Source: Xenorhabdus cabanillasii (lineage in GTDB: Bacteria > Pseudomonadota > Gammaproteobacteria > Enterobacterales > Enterobacteriaceae). Taken from it: a DNA stretch of 64,000 bases. Positions 42,010 through 51,731 of the stretch are shown one piece after another. The notes below the pieces were generated by a model. It did not search any database. It was given only the letters and a program-made list of their open reading frames with translations, and was not told where the DNA came from. The stretch covers positions 2,232,001 through 2,296,000 of the forward strand of contig NZ_QTUB01000001.1 of the NCBI RefSeq assembly GCF_003386665.1, in the 5' to 3' direction. A program made the translations under genes and the position numbers. Every line of letters starts with the position of its first letter. Within the stretch, counting starts at the first letter, position 1.

Positions 42010-43074
42010 ATGACCTTTCAGTCTTTGTCTATTTTACTTGATAAAATTCAACCGCTTGATCGGAAAAAAATGGAGAAAGCAGTACAGCATATCGACAGTC
42101 TGGTCAAACCGATTGGTAGCCTGGGGCGTCTGGAGACTCTGGCAATACAACTTGCGGGAATGCCTGGTATTGAGGATCTGCGAGATCTGCAAAAAGAGAT
42201 CGTCGTTATGTGTGCTGATCACGGTGTTTATGATGAAGGTGTGGCTATTTCTCCCAAAAATGTGACGGCCATACAGGCACGGAATATGTTGCAAGGGCTG
42301 ACAGGGGTTTGTGTATTAGCGAAAAATAGCAATACTCATGTTTTGCCTGTAGATATTGGTATCGATTGTGAACCAATAGATAATTTGCTATCCCTCAAAT
42401 TAGCTAGGGGCTGTGGCAATATTACACAAGGTCCGGCTATGCCTCATGAATATGCAGAAGCATTATTGTTGGCAAGTGCACAACTAGTTCAACAGCGTAT
42501 TGCAGCAGGAGTTTCAGTGTTTGGTGTGGGAGAGCTGGGAATTGCAAATACTACACCAGCGGCGGCAGTCATCAGTGTCCTTACCGGAAGTGAACCCTGT
42601 GATGTGGTTGGAATGGGGGCTAATTTACCGATTGAACGACTCAGGCATAAAGAATCTGTTGTACGCCGTGCTATTGATGTGAATCAGCCTGATGTGCAGT
42701 CCCCTCTTGATGTATTAGCAAAGGTAGGTGGGTTTGAGCTTGTGGGGATGGCAGGCGTGATTTTGGGAGCAGCAGCAGCAGGTGTTCCGGTCGTCCTTGA
42801 TGGCTTTATTTCTTACGCATCTGCGCTGGCGGCAGTCCAGATAGCGCCCTCTGTCCGGGATTACTGTATTCCATCTCATATGTCAGCAGAAAAAGGGGCA
42901 GTGTTGGCATTACAGCATTTGGGGCTGCAACCTTATCTGCATTTAGATCTGCGGCTTGGTGAAGGCAGCGGAGCAGCAATTGCAATGTCTCTGATCGATG
43001 CTGCCTGTGCGATGTATTGCAATATGGGGTATCTGGCAAAAAGTGGGATTCGATTTCCTGCGTTACTCCATTGA
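42010..43074 (+). CDS. cobT: Nicotinate-nucleotide:dimethylbenzimidazole phosphoribosyltransferase
   Basis: Activates the lower ligand base of cobalamin by forming alpha-ribazole phosphate. I start at ATG 42010, behind AGGATAATT, giving 354 residues. A TTG 18 bp upstream is less likely. Family motifs include [16 protein letters not shown] [14 protein letters not shown] (about 30-43), [11 protein letters not shown] (about 67-77), and the catalytic Glu in [12 protein letters not shown] (about 314-325). Third gene of cobUST, about 97 bp after cobS. Confidence 0.94.
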   Translation: MTFQSLSILLDKIQPLDRKKMEKAVQHIDSLVKPIGSLGRLETLAIQLAGMPGIEDLRDLQKEIVVMCADHGVYDEGVAISPKNVTAIQARNMLQGLTGVCVLAKNSNTHVLPVDIGIDCEPIDNLLSLKLARGCGNITQGPAMPHEYAEALLLASAQLVQQRIAAGVSVFGVGELGIANTTPAAAVISVLTGSEPCDVVGMGANLPIERLRHKESVVRRAIDVNQPDVQSPLDVLAKVGGFELVGMAGVILGAAAAGVPVVLDGFISYASALAAVQIAPSVRDYCIPSHMSAEKGAVLALQHLGLQPYLHLDLRLGEGSGAAIAMSLIDAACAMYCNMGYLAKSGIRFPALLH

Positions 43075-43141
43075 ATAGGTTTTTTCGGGAGTAAAGTTAT
43101 ATTGCTGCATGAATTCCCGCATTTTTACCATGTCCTGTATG

Positions 43142-44770
43142 TTATAGGTCTTTAGCTAATTTTCTTAATTGTTTTTTGAGGATCTTCCCGTTTACATTGC
43201 GTGGCAGTGCTAAAAAAGTATAACCTTTGGGCCGCTTATAGCGTGCTACAACGGTACAGATATAGTCATCCAATTCTTGTTCAGTAATCAATGTATGTTC
43301 ATCAAGTTCGATAAAGGCATGGGGAACTTCACCCCAATATTCATCAGGTTTTGCTACAATAGCGACAGCCAAAACTCCGGGGTAATTTGACAGAGCATTC
43401 TCCAACTCAAGGCTGGAAATATTCTCACCACCAGAAATAATGATATCTTTTTTCCGATCGATGATTTTAATATAACCATCGCAGTCAACGACGGCTAAGT
43501 CTCCGGTAAAAAACCATTGATTTGTCATATCAGATGTAACACGGCGGGCAGGATCATAAGAGGCAACAATATTGCCCCGGATGACAATCTCACCAATGGA
43601 GTGCCCGTCAGAAGGGACTGTTAATCCGCTGTTTTCATCAATAACCCTGACTTCTCCTTGTAAATTGGAAACAATACCCTGACGCATCTTTTTTAAAATT
43701 GTTTCTGATGTTGGTAGTGTTTCCCAATCGTGTTTATCTTCACAAACAACGACCGGCCCATAAGTTTCTGTCAGGCCATAGACTTGGGTAACAGCGATCC
43801 CGACAGCGTTAAGCAGAGCAAAGATTTTCTCTGTTGGTGGAGCGCCGGCAATAAGACCGTAGACATTATTATTAAAAGAAATACCGCGCTTCTGAGCTTC
43901 TTGTCCCAGGGAATAATGCACAATTGGAGCGCCACAATAGTGTGTAACCTGATGTTTTTGCATAAGCTGTATGGCTTCTTCGGCATCAAATTTGCGCATG
44001 CAGATATGTGTACCGGCACGTGCGGCTATAGTCCAGGGAAAACACCAGCCATTACAATGAAACATTGGTAGTGTCCATAAATACGTAGGGCGCTTAGGCA
44101 TATCCCAATCCAGGATATTAGAAATTGCGTTAAGGAATGTACCTCGGTGTGAATAGACAACCAATTTGGGCTGTCCACTGGTTCCCGAAGTGGAATTAAT
44201 GCTGATGGCTTCCTGTTCGTCAATGGGATAAAAATTCAGGATCTTGGATGAGTATTGGGTTAACAGTGATTCATAGTGGATAAGATCCTGACCAGGTTCT
44301 GATATTGATATGGCTGCATTATGTTTAGTCACCACAATATTTCCAGTAACCACAATGATTTTTATTGGGTTGTTAAAAACAACATCATCTAACAATGGAA
44401 GATAGTCTTTATCTATAACCAATATCTCAGGATTAATTTTCTCAAAAATAAAATTTAGTGTAGCTGAATCTGTTCTGATACTTAAAGCATTGAGGATCCC
44501 ACCGGACAGAGGAACAGCATAATGTAGCTCCAGCAGTTCATGGGTGTTGGGTAATAGTGTCGAGACAACACTACCTTTACCCACTCCCATTTGCTGAAGT
44601 GCAACTGCAACTTTTTCACAACGTTTTGCATATTGTTGCCATGTCCAACACTGTTCTCCATCTATTACCGCAGGATAATCACCATTACTTAACATGGCTC
44701 TTTTGAGAAATAAAACAGGTGATAGTGCACTACCGTCATACTCATTTAAGAATGAATTAGAGAGAGTCAT
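43142..44770 (-). CDS. AMP-dependent acyl-CoA synthetase/ligase
   Basis: ANL-superfamily enzyme of 542 residues that adenylates a carboxylic acid and forms a CoA thioester. Motifs are SINSTSGTSGQPKLVVYSH (P-loop-like A3, about 190-208), YGLTETYGPVVV (A5, about 335-346), WFFTGDLAVVDCDGYIKIIDRKKDIIISGGENIS (A7-A8, about 418-451), and the C-terminal Lys in NGKILKKQLRK (A10). The layout is closest to medium-chain fatty-acyl-CoA synthetases. It is divergent from the SDR gene. The acid substrate cannot be read from sequence. Confidence 0.88.
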   Translation of the reverse strand: MTLSNSFLNEYDGSALSPVLFLKRAMLSNGDYPAVIDGEQCWTWQQYAKRCEKVAVALQQMGVGKGSVVSTLLPNTHELLELHYAVPLSGGILNALSIRTDSATLNFIFEKINPEILVIDKDYLPLLDDVVFNNPIKIIVVTGNIVVTKHNAAISISEPGQDLIHYESLLTQYSSKILNFYPIDEQEAISINSTSGTSGQPKLVVYSHRGTFLNAISNILDWDMPKRPTYLWTLPMFHCNGWCFPWTIAARAGTHICMRKFDAEEAIQLMQKHQVTHYCGAPIVHYSLGQEAQKRGISFNNNVYGLIAGAPPTEKIFALLNAVGIAVTQVYGLTETYGPVVVCEDKHDWETLPTSETILKKMRQGIVSNLQGEVRVIDENSGLTVPSDGHSIGEIVIRGNIVASYDPARRVTSDMTNQWFFTGDLAVVDCDGYIKIIDRKKDIIISGGENISSLELENALSNYPGVLAVAIVAKPDEYWGEVPHAFIELDEHTLITEQELDDYICTVVARYKRPKGYTFLALPRNVNGKILKKQLRKLAKDL

Positions 44771-45053
44771 ATTTTTTACCCTGTATTTTCACTTATTACT
44801 AAAAGTAATCATGATTATGAGAATATGCAATCCATAATAAATAATTATGAGTGCTCTTTTCTCAATAAATTTCTCACGAAATTAAGTCAAATAACATCAC
44901 ACTTTTTATTTAGATATTAAATTGATATTTTATTGTTTTTAATATATCGGTTATATTTATTGTTATTGATAAAATAATATGCCGAAAATATATTGAAAAA
45001 TTAAGTGTAAGGTAGCAAAAATACTGTATCTACCGATATAAAAGGAAACAAAA

Positions 45054-45803
45054 ATGTTTAATTTAACCGGAAAAATCGCATTTATTTCTGGAGGAACCAA
45101 AGGTATTGGTAAAGGGATTGCTCAGGTATTTAAACGGGCAGGTGCGACGACTATTATTTCAGGTACGGATAAAGTAAAAGGGGAGATTATCGCCAAAGAA
45201 TTGGGGGTTGATTTTATCTCCCTTAATGTCACGGATCAGGCTGCATGTAAAAATGTGATTGATGGAATTGCCGAAAAATATGGCAGGCTTGATATTCTTT
45301 GTTCAAATGCGGGTATTTTTCCACAACATTCTCTTAAGGAGATGACGGTTGAAGATTGGGATTTGGTGCATACCGTCAACCTGAAAGGCACATTTTTATT
45401 AGTTCAGGCTGCGCTGAATGTAATGGAGAAGCAGCAGTATGGACGAATTGTCATTACTTCATCTGTTACTGGTGAGGTGGTGGGAATGCCGGGATACAGC
45501 CATTACGGTGCCAGTAAAGCAGGGCAACTAGGGTTTATGCGAAGTGCGGCACTGGAATATGCCGATCAGGGTATTACAATTAATTCCATTATGCCGGGCA
45601 TGATTGTCACTGAAGGCTTGCAGGCATTCGGGGAGGATTTTTTGAAACAGCTTGAAGCTACAACCCCAATGCGTACCTTGGGAACACCGGAAGATATTGG
45701 TCATACTGCTTGTTTCCTGGCTTCTGATGAAGCGAAATATATAACCGGGCAGACAATTGTGGTTGATGGTGGGCAGGTATTGCCAGAAATACAAGATGTT
45801 TGA
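45054..45803 (+). CDS. Short-chain dehydrogenase/reductase
   Basis: Classical SDR of 249 residues. The NAD(P) motif is SGGTKGIGKGIA (about 11-22), with SNAGI (about 83-87). The catalytic triad is a Ser in ITSSVTGE, and Tyr and Lys in YGASKAGQ (about 150-157). The final DGGQVLPE is typical of the family and resembles UcpA. AAAAGGAAACAAAA precedes the ATG. It is divergent from an acyl-CoA synthetase, so the pair may act on a common lipid or acid pathway; that link is inference. Confidence 0.88.
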   Translation: MFNLTGKIAFISGGTKGIGKGIAQVFKRAGATTIISGTDKVKGEIIAKELGVDFISLNVTDQAACKNVIDGIAEKYGRLDILCSNAGIFPQHSLKEMTVEDWDLVHTVNLKGTFLLVQAALNVMEKQQYGRIVITSSVTGEVVGMPGYSHYGASKAGQLGFMRSAALEYADQGITINSIMPGMIVTEGLQAFGEDFLKQLEATTPMRTLGTPEDIGHTACFLASDEAKYITGQTIVVDGGQVLPEIQDV

Positions 45804-45962
45804 TTGACCTAATATGATCAAAATCGCCTTTTCTTGCTATTCTTTTCTTTCTGTCCGTTGTCGTAAGGCAGAAGAAAAAGGTAAGATGAGCAACTAATAA
45901 ACACAGGGAGGGAAAGCACATTCTCTTCCTGGTTTTTTATTGTCTGAATTAGGTAAAATACT

Positions 45963-46658
45963 ATGTCATTGAACTATGAACGTAAGTCGCTTCCACTACC
46001 CAATGGAAACAAGAAAGTATTGCTGCACTCATGTTGTGCGCCGTGCTCAGGGGAAGTGATGGAAGCGATGTTAGCTTCGGGGATAGATTTCACGATATTT
46101 TTCTACAATCCGAATATTCATCCGCTAAAGGAATATGAACTGCGTAAAGATGAAAATATTCGTTTTGCAGAGCAGATGGGTATTCCTTTTATTGATGCTG
46201 ATTATGATCGTGATAACTGGTTTGAACGAGCAAAAGGCATGGAAAACGAACCTGAACGCGGCATTCGCTGTACTATGTGCTTTGACATGCGTTTTGAGCG
46301 GACGGCGTTATATGCTCATGAACATGGTTTTCCTGTTATTACCAGTTCGCTTGGTATTTCACGCTGGAAAAATATGCAGCAAATTAATGAGTGTGGTGTC
46401 CGCGCTGCTTCCCGTTATCCGGGGCTAACGTATTGGGAATATAACTGGCGTAAAGGCGGTGGTTCTGCACGTATGATAGAAATCAGTAAACGCGAAGAAT
46501 TTTATCAGCAAGAATATTGCGGCTGTATTTATTCTCTGCGAGATACTAACCGACATCGTTTGGCGACCGGACGGGAAAGAATCAAACTCGGTACTGTATT
46601 TTATCGTGCGGATAGTGATAAAAAAAGTAATAAAAACTGCGATAGTAAAGATCACTAA
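45963..46658 (+). CDS. queH: Epoxyqueuosine reductase QueH
   Basis: Fe-S enzyme (DUF208 family) for the last step of queuosine tRNA modification, an alternative to QueG. The 231-residue protein has the Cys pairs [14 protein letters not shown] (CCxxC, about 20-33), RCTMCFDMR (about 100-108), and CGCIYSL (about 186-192), which bind the cluster and metal in QueH. Monocistronic between SDR and the AraC-type regulator. Confidence 0.93.
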   Translation: MSLNYERKSLPLPNGNKKVLLHSCCAPCSGEVMEAMLASGIDFTIFFYNPNIHPLKEYELRKDENIRFAEQMGIPFIDADYDRDNWFERAKGMENEPERGIRCTMCFDMRFERTALYAHEHGFPVITSSLGISRWKNMQQINECGVRAASRYPGLTYWEYNWRKGGGSARMIEISKREEFYQQEYCGCIYSLRDTNRHRLATGRERIKLGTVFYRADSDKKSNKNCDSKDH

Positions 46659-46794
46659 TTACTATAACTGTCGATTAACGCATTCTCTTTTCTCACTTAT
46701 TTAATACCTGTCCACCATGTTGATATGGAGGCAGGTTTATTATTTTTTGCCTCATCATATCTGCCTGAGTTTTGATGAGGCAAAAAAACTGTAA

Positions 46795-47610
46795 TTAATT
46801 TTTGCCATATCTGGCTCGATTGGGTGTACACCCAAAACGCTTCCGATAGCTTTGAGTAAAGTAAGACTGACTGGAAAAGCCAGATTCCAGCGAGATATCA
46901 GCAATACTCATTCCACTGTTCAATAATAATTGATGTGCATAAAGAATACGCTGTTCACTGATCCAGGCGCGTGGTGATATGCCATAAACACTGTTAAAAA
47001 GTTCTTTGAATGAAGTTAACCCCATACCAAATTCGCGGGCAAAATCATTCAACCTCCATTCTTTGAGATAATGAGCCTCCATAAATGCTTGCAATCGTTC
47101 TACCTGACGATTACTTAACTGCCGCAAAACCGACATCAGTAATGAGCCTTGTTTTCCGAGAGAAAGTAACAAAAGTAGTTCTTCAATTCTTAACTGAATC
47201 AATACCGGGGGATAGTCATGAGCAAGTAAGTTGACTAATCCACGGATACTTTCTGTTAATAAAGGAAACCGATTGAAAGGAGTTAACCGATAAACGGGGA
47301 AATCATGGCGTTCTACGTTACTTAATATCGCTCCAAAACGTTTCATAAAACTACGCAAAAAATCCATATGTAATGGTAACCATAATGCCTGACAATTTTT
47401 TGTATTAGTTTTTGCAGCATAGTTTCCCGGATGGGTAAGAAGGATATCATGTGACTTGATGTGATAGGTTTTGGTACAGTCTTTCCATATCATTTCTCCA
47501 TCAAGTAAAATATACAGTCCTCTCTGTTTATGTTCGAGAATATTGAAGTCCGGCATGGTTAACTGTAAAGAGAAAATACTCTTTTTGTTTAAGTCTGTCG
47601 TCCTTTTCAT
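46795..47610 (-). CDS. AraC-family regulator resembling ExsA (type III secretion activator)
   Basis: A 271-residue regulator whose whole length resembles ExsA/LcrF. The N-terminal effector-binding part carries GLYILLDGEMIWKDC. The stretch SLLMSVLRQLSNRQVERLQAFME is close to ExsA. The double helix-turn-helix C-terminus includes EFGMGLTSFKELFNSVYGISPRAW, and the AraC signature ISLESGFSSQSYFTQSYRKRFGCTP. ExsA-type proteins activate injectisome genes and are inhibited by ExsD. No type III secretion gene or exsD occurs in this window, so it is either an orphan activator or acts in trans. Confidence 0.82.
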   Translation of the reverse strand: MKRTTDLNKKSIFSLQLTMPDFNILEHKQRGLYILLDGEMIWKDCTKTYHIKSHDILLTHPGNYAAKTNTKNCQALWLPLHMDFLRSFMKRFGAILSNVERHDFPVYRLTPFNRFPLLTESIRGLVNLLAHDYPPVLIQLRIEELLLLLSLGKQGSLLMSVLRQLSNRQVERLQAFMEAHYLKEWRLNDFAREFGMGLTSFKELFNSVYGISPRAWISEQRILYAHQLLLNSGMSIADISLESGFSSQSYFTQSYRKRFGCTPNRARYGKN

Positions 47611-48406
47611 TTTATACTCCTAATCTTCCGTATCATGAGTAATCTGAGATCCATTAACCATATCCTCTATCTTCCAAGTGGCTTTTTTGCAACTCAAAAC
47701 TTATTGGATATATATTGATAAATTGAATGCAGGATTAAACATATTGGCAGATATCAAAACATCAATTAAATCACTCCAGTATTATATCTTCAAATTAATA
47801 TTTATGTTAGTTTTAAATGCCAAAAATTTAGATTTATTTATTCTCAAGCCGGAGAGGCTGAGATGGTGATATGTTTTTACCCATACCGTTAATGAAAATT
47901 ATCAAATTTTAATTGGGTAAATTTAAATCCCAATAGATTGATTATTTTTTTAGATAAATTTTTATATTAGAAAAAGCAAAGAATAGAGTCACATTTACAC
48001 CAGAATCTATGTGCTCATTATTATTTTTTCACCATTTAGGTTTTGGGGTACAGCAATATTTCCGTATCACCTGTGATATTATTTTGTTAATTATTCGTTT
48101 AATTGTGTTGCGGATTTATTAGTTTATATGGTTTTTATATTGAAAATAGTAAGATAAAGCTGTTGAAGTGAGCTTTTTATGCTGGAGTTTAAGAGAGAAT
48201 CATAGATGATTCAGTATATTAGGCTTTAGCGACAACGTTATCGGTGTAATAGCGTTACAAATACCTCTGTTATAGCTTTGTAGATTGTTTTTTATACTGA
48301 TACAATGCTAGGATGTATTTTCATCGCCTTTCTTCTATATCCGCTAAGGCATATTCATCGATATATTTGCTGATGAAAGATAAAAAATCACAAGAACGAG
48401 AAAAAT
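47611..48406. other. Intergenic region, no gene recognised
   Basis: About 800 bp between the ExsA-like gene and the bactofilin. AT-rich, with only short frames and no family signature. It should hold the regulator's promoter on the - side and the bactofilin promoter on the + side. No clear hairpin-T or repeat stands out. Confidence 0.5.
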
Positions 48407-49073
48407 ATGGAAAAGTATCGTTTTTCAGATAACGCTTTTTTATACAGTCTATGGCTCTTCTGGGCTATTACACTGGGATTGTACGTGTATGGTGCAAATA
48501 TTAGTTGTGCCATAACAGCAATTTTATCTTTTTTAGCCTTAGTATTTTACTTTACTAATATGAAACAGAGAATCAAAGCTATGTTTGGAAAAAAAAACTG
48601 AGGCATCTGCTGCCAGTCTGGTCACACAGGTCACTCCTGTGCAAACTGAAGAGAAAAAAATCTCCGGTACTGAAGCCCGCGCGAATACAATCATCGCAAA
48701 GAATTCCGTATTTAAAGGGGATATCGATATGGAAGGAGATATTCAGATTTGGGGAAAAGTTGTCGGGAATATTCGCGTAAAAGGAGGTGCTATCCGTGTT
48801 ATGCATGCCGGAAAAGTGGAAGGTGAGTTAAATGCACCTGAAATTATTATTGATGGTCATGTTGAAGGAACGTGCTGTGCAGAAACATTGGATATTCTTG
48901 AGCACGGAGAATTACGGGGTATTAGCCGTTGCGGAAGTATGTCAATCCGACGTGGTGGATTATTTGTTGGTCAGTCTGAACAAGTAGAAAATAAGAAAAA
49001 ACAGGAAGCAGAGCGAATTGTTTCTATTAAAGAAAGTCAGGGAGACAAGCCAAAATCTAAAACTACTGCCTGA
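48407..49073 (+). CDS. ccmA: Membrane-anchored bactofilin (CcmA-like), split at an A9 tract
   Basis: Two overlapping frames. The first (48407-48601) encodes two membrane spans (FLYSLWLFWAITLGLYVYG and ITAILSFLALVFYF) and ends MFGKKN at a stop just after nine As (48589-48597). The second (TTG 48585-49073) encodes a bactofilin beta-helix (NTIIAKNSVFKGDIDMEGDIQIWGKVVGNI...). Reading the run as A8 fuses them into about 221 residues, close to the membrane-bound CcmA of Proteus mirabilis, which affects cell shape and swarming. The split could be a mutation, sequencing error or productive slippage. Polymer-forming cytoskeletal role by family. Confidence 0.78.
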
Positions 49074-49228
49074 TCTCTGCCGATAAAAAATACTCCTCGT
49101 TTTTCAATCTATTGAGATTCATAGAGTATAAAACTCCATGTATTTCTGCCGGGAATATGTAGAATTTTCCGGCAGTTTTTGTTTTTATAATCAATTGATT
49201 TATACCCAATGGATTTCAAGGAGGCGTT

Positions 49229-49774
49229 GTGATTATAGAGCTGGAAACAGAAAGGTTATGGCTTCGCGCCTGGAAGGAAGAAGACAGAGAACCTTTCTTT
49301 CGTTTAAACAGTAATCCGGAAGTGATGGAGTTTTTCCCCAAGACGCTGACGAAAGAGCAAAGTGACATGTTAGTTGATAATTGTATTCGTAAATTCGAAA
49401 TACAAGGGGGTTGGGGATTATGGGTGGTTGAATTAAAGCAAAGTGGCGAATTTATTGGCTTTGTCGGGCTGAATATCCCCAACCTTGAATTTCCATTTTC
49501 TCCTTTTGTTGAAATAGGCTGGCGTCTTGATAAACCATTTTGGGGGAAAGGCTATGCTTGTGAAGCTGCCCGTAAAGTTCTTGATTTTGCTTTTACAGAA
49601 ATTGGACTGGATGAAATTGTGGCATTCACCTCCTTGCTGAATTATCGCTCAGAAAGTGTAATGAAAAAATTGGGTATGGCCAGGGATGAAAAGACATTCA
49701 TGCATCCGGCAATTGAGGGAGATAACCCATTGCGGGAGCACGTTCTGTACCGGATCAAGCGTCCGGCTGGTTAA
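49229..49774 (+). CDS. GNAT-family N-acetyltransferase (RimJ/RimL type)
   Basis: A 181-residue acetyltransferase of the Acetyltransf_3 group. It opens ELETERLWLRAWKEED (about 3-18) and has the CoA loop in GWRLDKPFWGKGYACEAARKVLDFAF (about 91-116). It then has a conserved Asn in ALLNYRSESVMKKLGM-like SLLNYRSESVMKKLGM (about 134-149). AGGAGGC precedes the GTG start. Members acetylate N-terminal amines or antibiotics; the substrate here is unknown. It borders the phage region. Confidence 0.87.
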   Translation: MIIELETERLWLRAWKEEDREPFFRLNSNPEVMEFFPKTLTKEQSDMLVDNCIRKFEIQGGWGLWVVELKQSGEFIGFVGLNIPNLEFPFSPFVEIGWRLDKPFWGKGYACEAARKVLDFAFTEIGLDEIVAFTSLLNYRSESVMKKLGMARDEKTFMHPAIEGDNPLREHVLYRIKRPAG

Positions 49775-49844
49775 ATAGACGCCATCAAGGTTATTCTGAT
49801 GGGCAGAAATGACCTTGATGGAAAACGTATTACTACATAAGCCA

Positions 49845-50465
49845 TTATTGTCTGGAGATCACCAAAGCAACGCGGCCAATGAATTGAATATCACTGATCG
49901 CACAGTCAAAGGTAACATCATCATCACTGACCCGAATTTTACTGACAGGGATTTTGGCTATTTTCTTGATACTGTGCATTCCTTCAATGTCTACCAGCCA
50001 TAAACCATCCTGAATGTTGTCTTCCTGGGCATCAAGCAGATACCAGGATACACCATCATCAACCACTAGTGGTTCTTTGAGGTCTTTGGAAATTAGTTCA
50101 CTGTCCAGGATAACCGGATCAGCCTCATTTAGTTTTCCCCCTGATAGTTTTACACGAGGGATTGACGGCGCGATGATATCTTCCAACCGTTCCGTTTTTT
50201 TACCCCCTTCTCCGTTTGGGAACATCTCCCCTTGCCCTGTACTCAGCCATAGCAGTGAAGCGCCAGTTTCTAGGTTGCACTGGATAATCCAGTCCGCAGG
50301 GAAACTATCACGAAGATAGCGGTTTGCCATAGTGCTTTTGGACACGCCTAAATGGTCGCTCAGAGCCTGACGAGACTTAAATCCATACGCGCGGACAAGG
50401 CGTTCGATAGCTGGTCGTCCACCACTATCAGTCCCCATCTTGATCTCAATATTGATATTTTTCAT
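49845..50465 (-). CDS. CI-type phage repressor (186/P2-like)
   Basis: A 206-residue repressor with an N-terminal helix-turn-helix (AYGFKSRQALSDHLGVSKSTMANRYLRDSFP, about 26-56) of the Bac_CI/186-type. The C-terminal beta-rich oligomerisation domain is S24-like in shape (DGLWLVDIEGMHSIKKIAKIPVSKIRV). It lacks an obvious Ala-Gly autocleavage site, as in 186 CI. That fits with induction by an antirepressor rather than RecA cleavage. It marks the left end of the phage region and is divergent from the next gene. Confidence 0.82.
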   Translation of the reverse strand: MKNINIEIKMGTDSGGRPAIERLVRAYGFKSRQALSDHLGVSKSTMANRYLRDSFPADWIIQCNLETGASLLWLSTGQGEMFPNGEGGKKTERLEDIIAPSIPRVKLSGGKLNEADPVILDSELISKDLKEPLVVDDGVSWYLLDAQEDNIQDGLWLVDIEGMHSIKKIAKIPVSKIRVSDDDVTFDCAISDIQFIGRVALVISRQ

Positions 50466-50667
50466 TGACAGTATAGATAAGAGAGATTAGTATCCCACAA
50501 ATGTTCTCTAATTGAGATCTTTCGTGAGCCCAGATTGGTTAATACGAAAACCATTGAGAGATATTGCATCATGAACTGCCAAATTTCAATCATTATGCCA
50601 GAGATCAGCTGTGTTCCAAGTATTGCTCTGATAATAATCTCTCTGAAGGTAAAAGAGTGAGGAAAAT

Positions 50668-51006
50668 ATGGCGAATACGGAGAAAGAAAAATTTGCCCAA
50701 ATTAACCTCGGCCAGCGGTTGGAAGGATTGAACCATTTGTCGAGGATTAGAGCAATATACTGGGGAAATAATGAGAAAGAATTAAGACGGTTTCTTGCTG
50801 ATATGCGTGACAAAAGGGATTGTCATTATGAAGAGAATAAGCGGGTGCTATCCGCTATTTTCTATTTGGCGAATATCCCGCGTTCCCGTCATGACAGTGA
50901 AATCAGCCAATTTACCCCAGAGGAAAAACGGTCTCTTATCAAGGCGATGAATCATATTAAGGTTGTAGTTAGTCAGTTTCCCAAGCATTTGACGTTATCC
51001 AATTAA
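50668..51006 (+). CDS. Phage-region protein of unknown function
   Basis: A 112-residue, strongly basic and mostly helical protein (MANTEKEKFAQINLGQRLEGLNHLSRIRAIYW...). It contains a central LRRFLADMRDKRDCHYEENKRVLSAIFYLANIP segment. It is divergent from the CI repressor, at the position of early phage genes. It looks like small phage proteins common in Xenorhabdus/Photorhabdus (possibly DUF5347), but I cannot confirm that. No signal peptide or membrane span. Confidence 0.6.
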   Translation: MANTEKEKFAQINLGQRLEGLNHLSRIRAIYWGNNEKELRRFLADMRDKRDCHYEENKRVLSAIFYLANIPRSRHDSEISQFTPEEKRSLIKAMNHIKVVVSQFPKHLTLSN

Positions 51007-51449
51007 TCACTCTCTCAAATATTTTTCTGTTTGTTTTTTGAACGAATTGTGTTTTTGAACGGATGGCATATGTATGTCAGGCACTAACATATCTTTAATA
51101 TGGTGACTATTGATGAATGGTTTTTTTTCGCTCATGAATATCACTCTGGCAACTATATTGCTAACAATAAGCAGCCGGGAATGTACTGACCAAACATCCC
51201 ACAGAACACTTCAATGGCAGAATGTTTGTTGTGGGAGACGAATGCAGAAGATTATCAATTATTGGAAGAACTAATAACTGTACGGATAGACAGGAAAGAT
51301 ATTGTTGTGATATAGATGAGAAATGGTTTTAAAGAATGTTTTTTTTTCAAAAAAAATTTCTATAAAAGAAATAATTAATAGTTATTAACTATTAATTTTT
51401 ATCTTTAGGAAGGGAAAAAACTACTTTAAATTTTCACTAATTAGGTGTA
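51007..51449. other. Intergenic region upstream of the SOS operon
   Basis: About 440 bp. A 33-codon frame (51214-51315, starting MAECLLWETNAEDYQLL) has no recognisable family and is not called. The 3' part is very AT-rich and leads into the LexA box. Confidence 0.4.
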
Positions 51450-51465
51450 CTGTACATACATACAG
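51450..51465 (+). promoter_or_regulatory. LexA (SOS) box
   Basis: CTGTACATACATACAG has the invariant CTG and CAG arms with 10 bp between, and an alternating TA-rich core, matching the consensus CTGTATATATATACAG at 14 of 16 positions. It is located 26 bp before the start of the next gene and is expected to overlap its promoter. Confidence 0.88.
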
Positions 51466-51490
51466 TTTTTGAGTGGAGGCGTATATATCA

Positions 51491-51715
51491 GTGGACTCTC
51501 TTATGGAATCATTGGTAGCACAACGTATTAATTTTATTGCCAGAATGGCGACAAGTTGTGAATGCAATCAAGCAGAAGACAAAGAATTGGCATTGGTCTG
51601 GATAGCTGAGTTATCTGCACCTTATGAAAAAAGACTCAGTGGTTATAATAATTTGTATAAAAACAAATTGTTAGAAAGGGAATGGTCGGTAAATTCAGAT
51701 TCGGTAGAAGAATAG
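51491..51715 (+). CDS. SOS-controlled small phage protein, unknown
   Basis: About 74 residues from GTG 51491, 11 bp after GGAGG (an upstream GTG at 51473 would give 80). Acidic and helical (LMESLVAQRINFIARMATSCECNQAEDKELALVWIAELSAPYEKRL...), without a recognised domain. It lies between the LexA box and the dinI-like gene, 16 bp before the latter, so the two form one SOS operon. By position it recalls the antirepressor operon of coliphage 186, but sequence alone does not show that it is an antirepressor. Confidence 0.65.
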   Translation: MDSLMESLVAQRINFIARMATSCECNQAEDKELALVWIAELSAPYEKRLSGYNNLYKNKLLEREWSVNSDSVEE

Positions 51716-51731
51716 ACTTTGACGGGAGAAA

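Noticed and set aside
48585..49073. Bactofilin as a separate gene with a TTG start
   Set aside because: Not excluded, but no good ribosome binding site precedes the TTG and the A9 run explains a fusion better, so it is described as one split gene.
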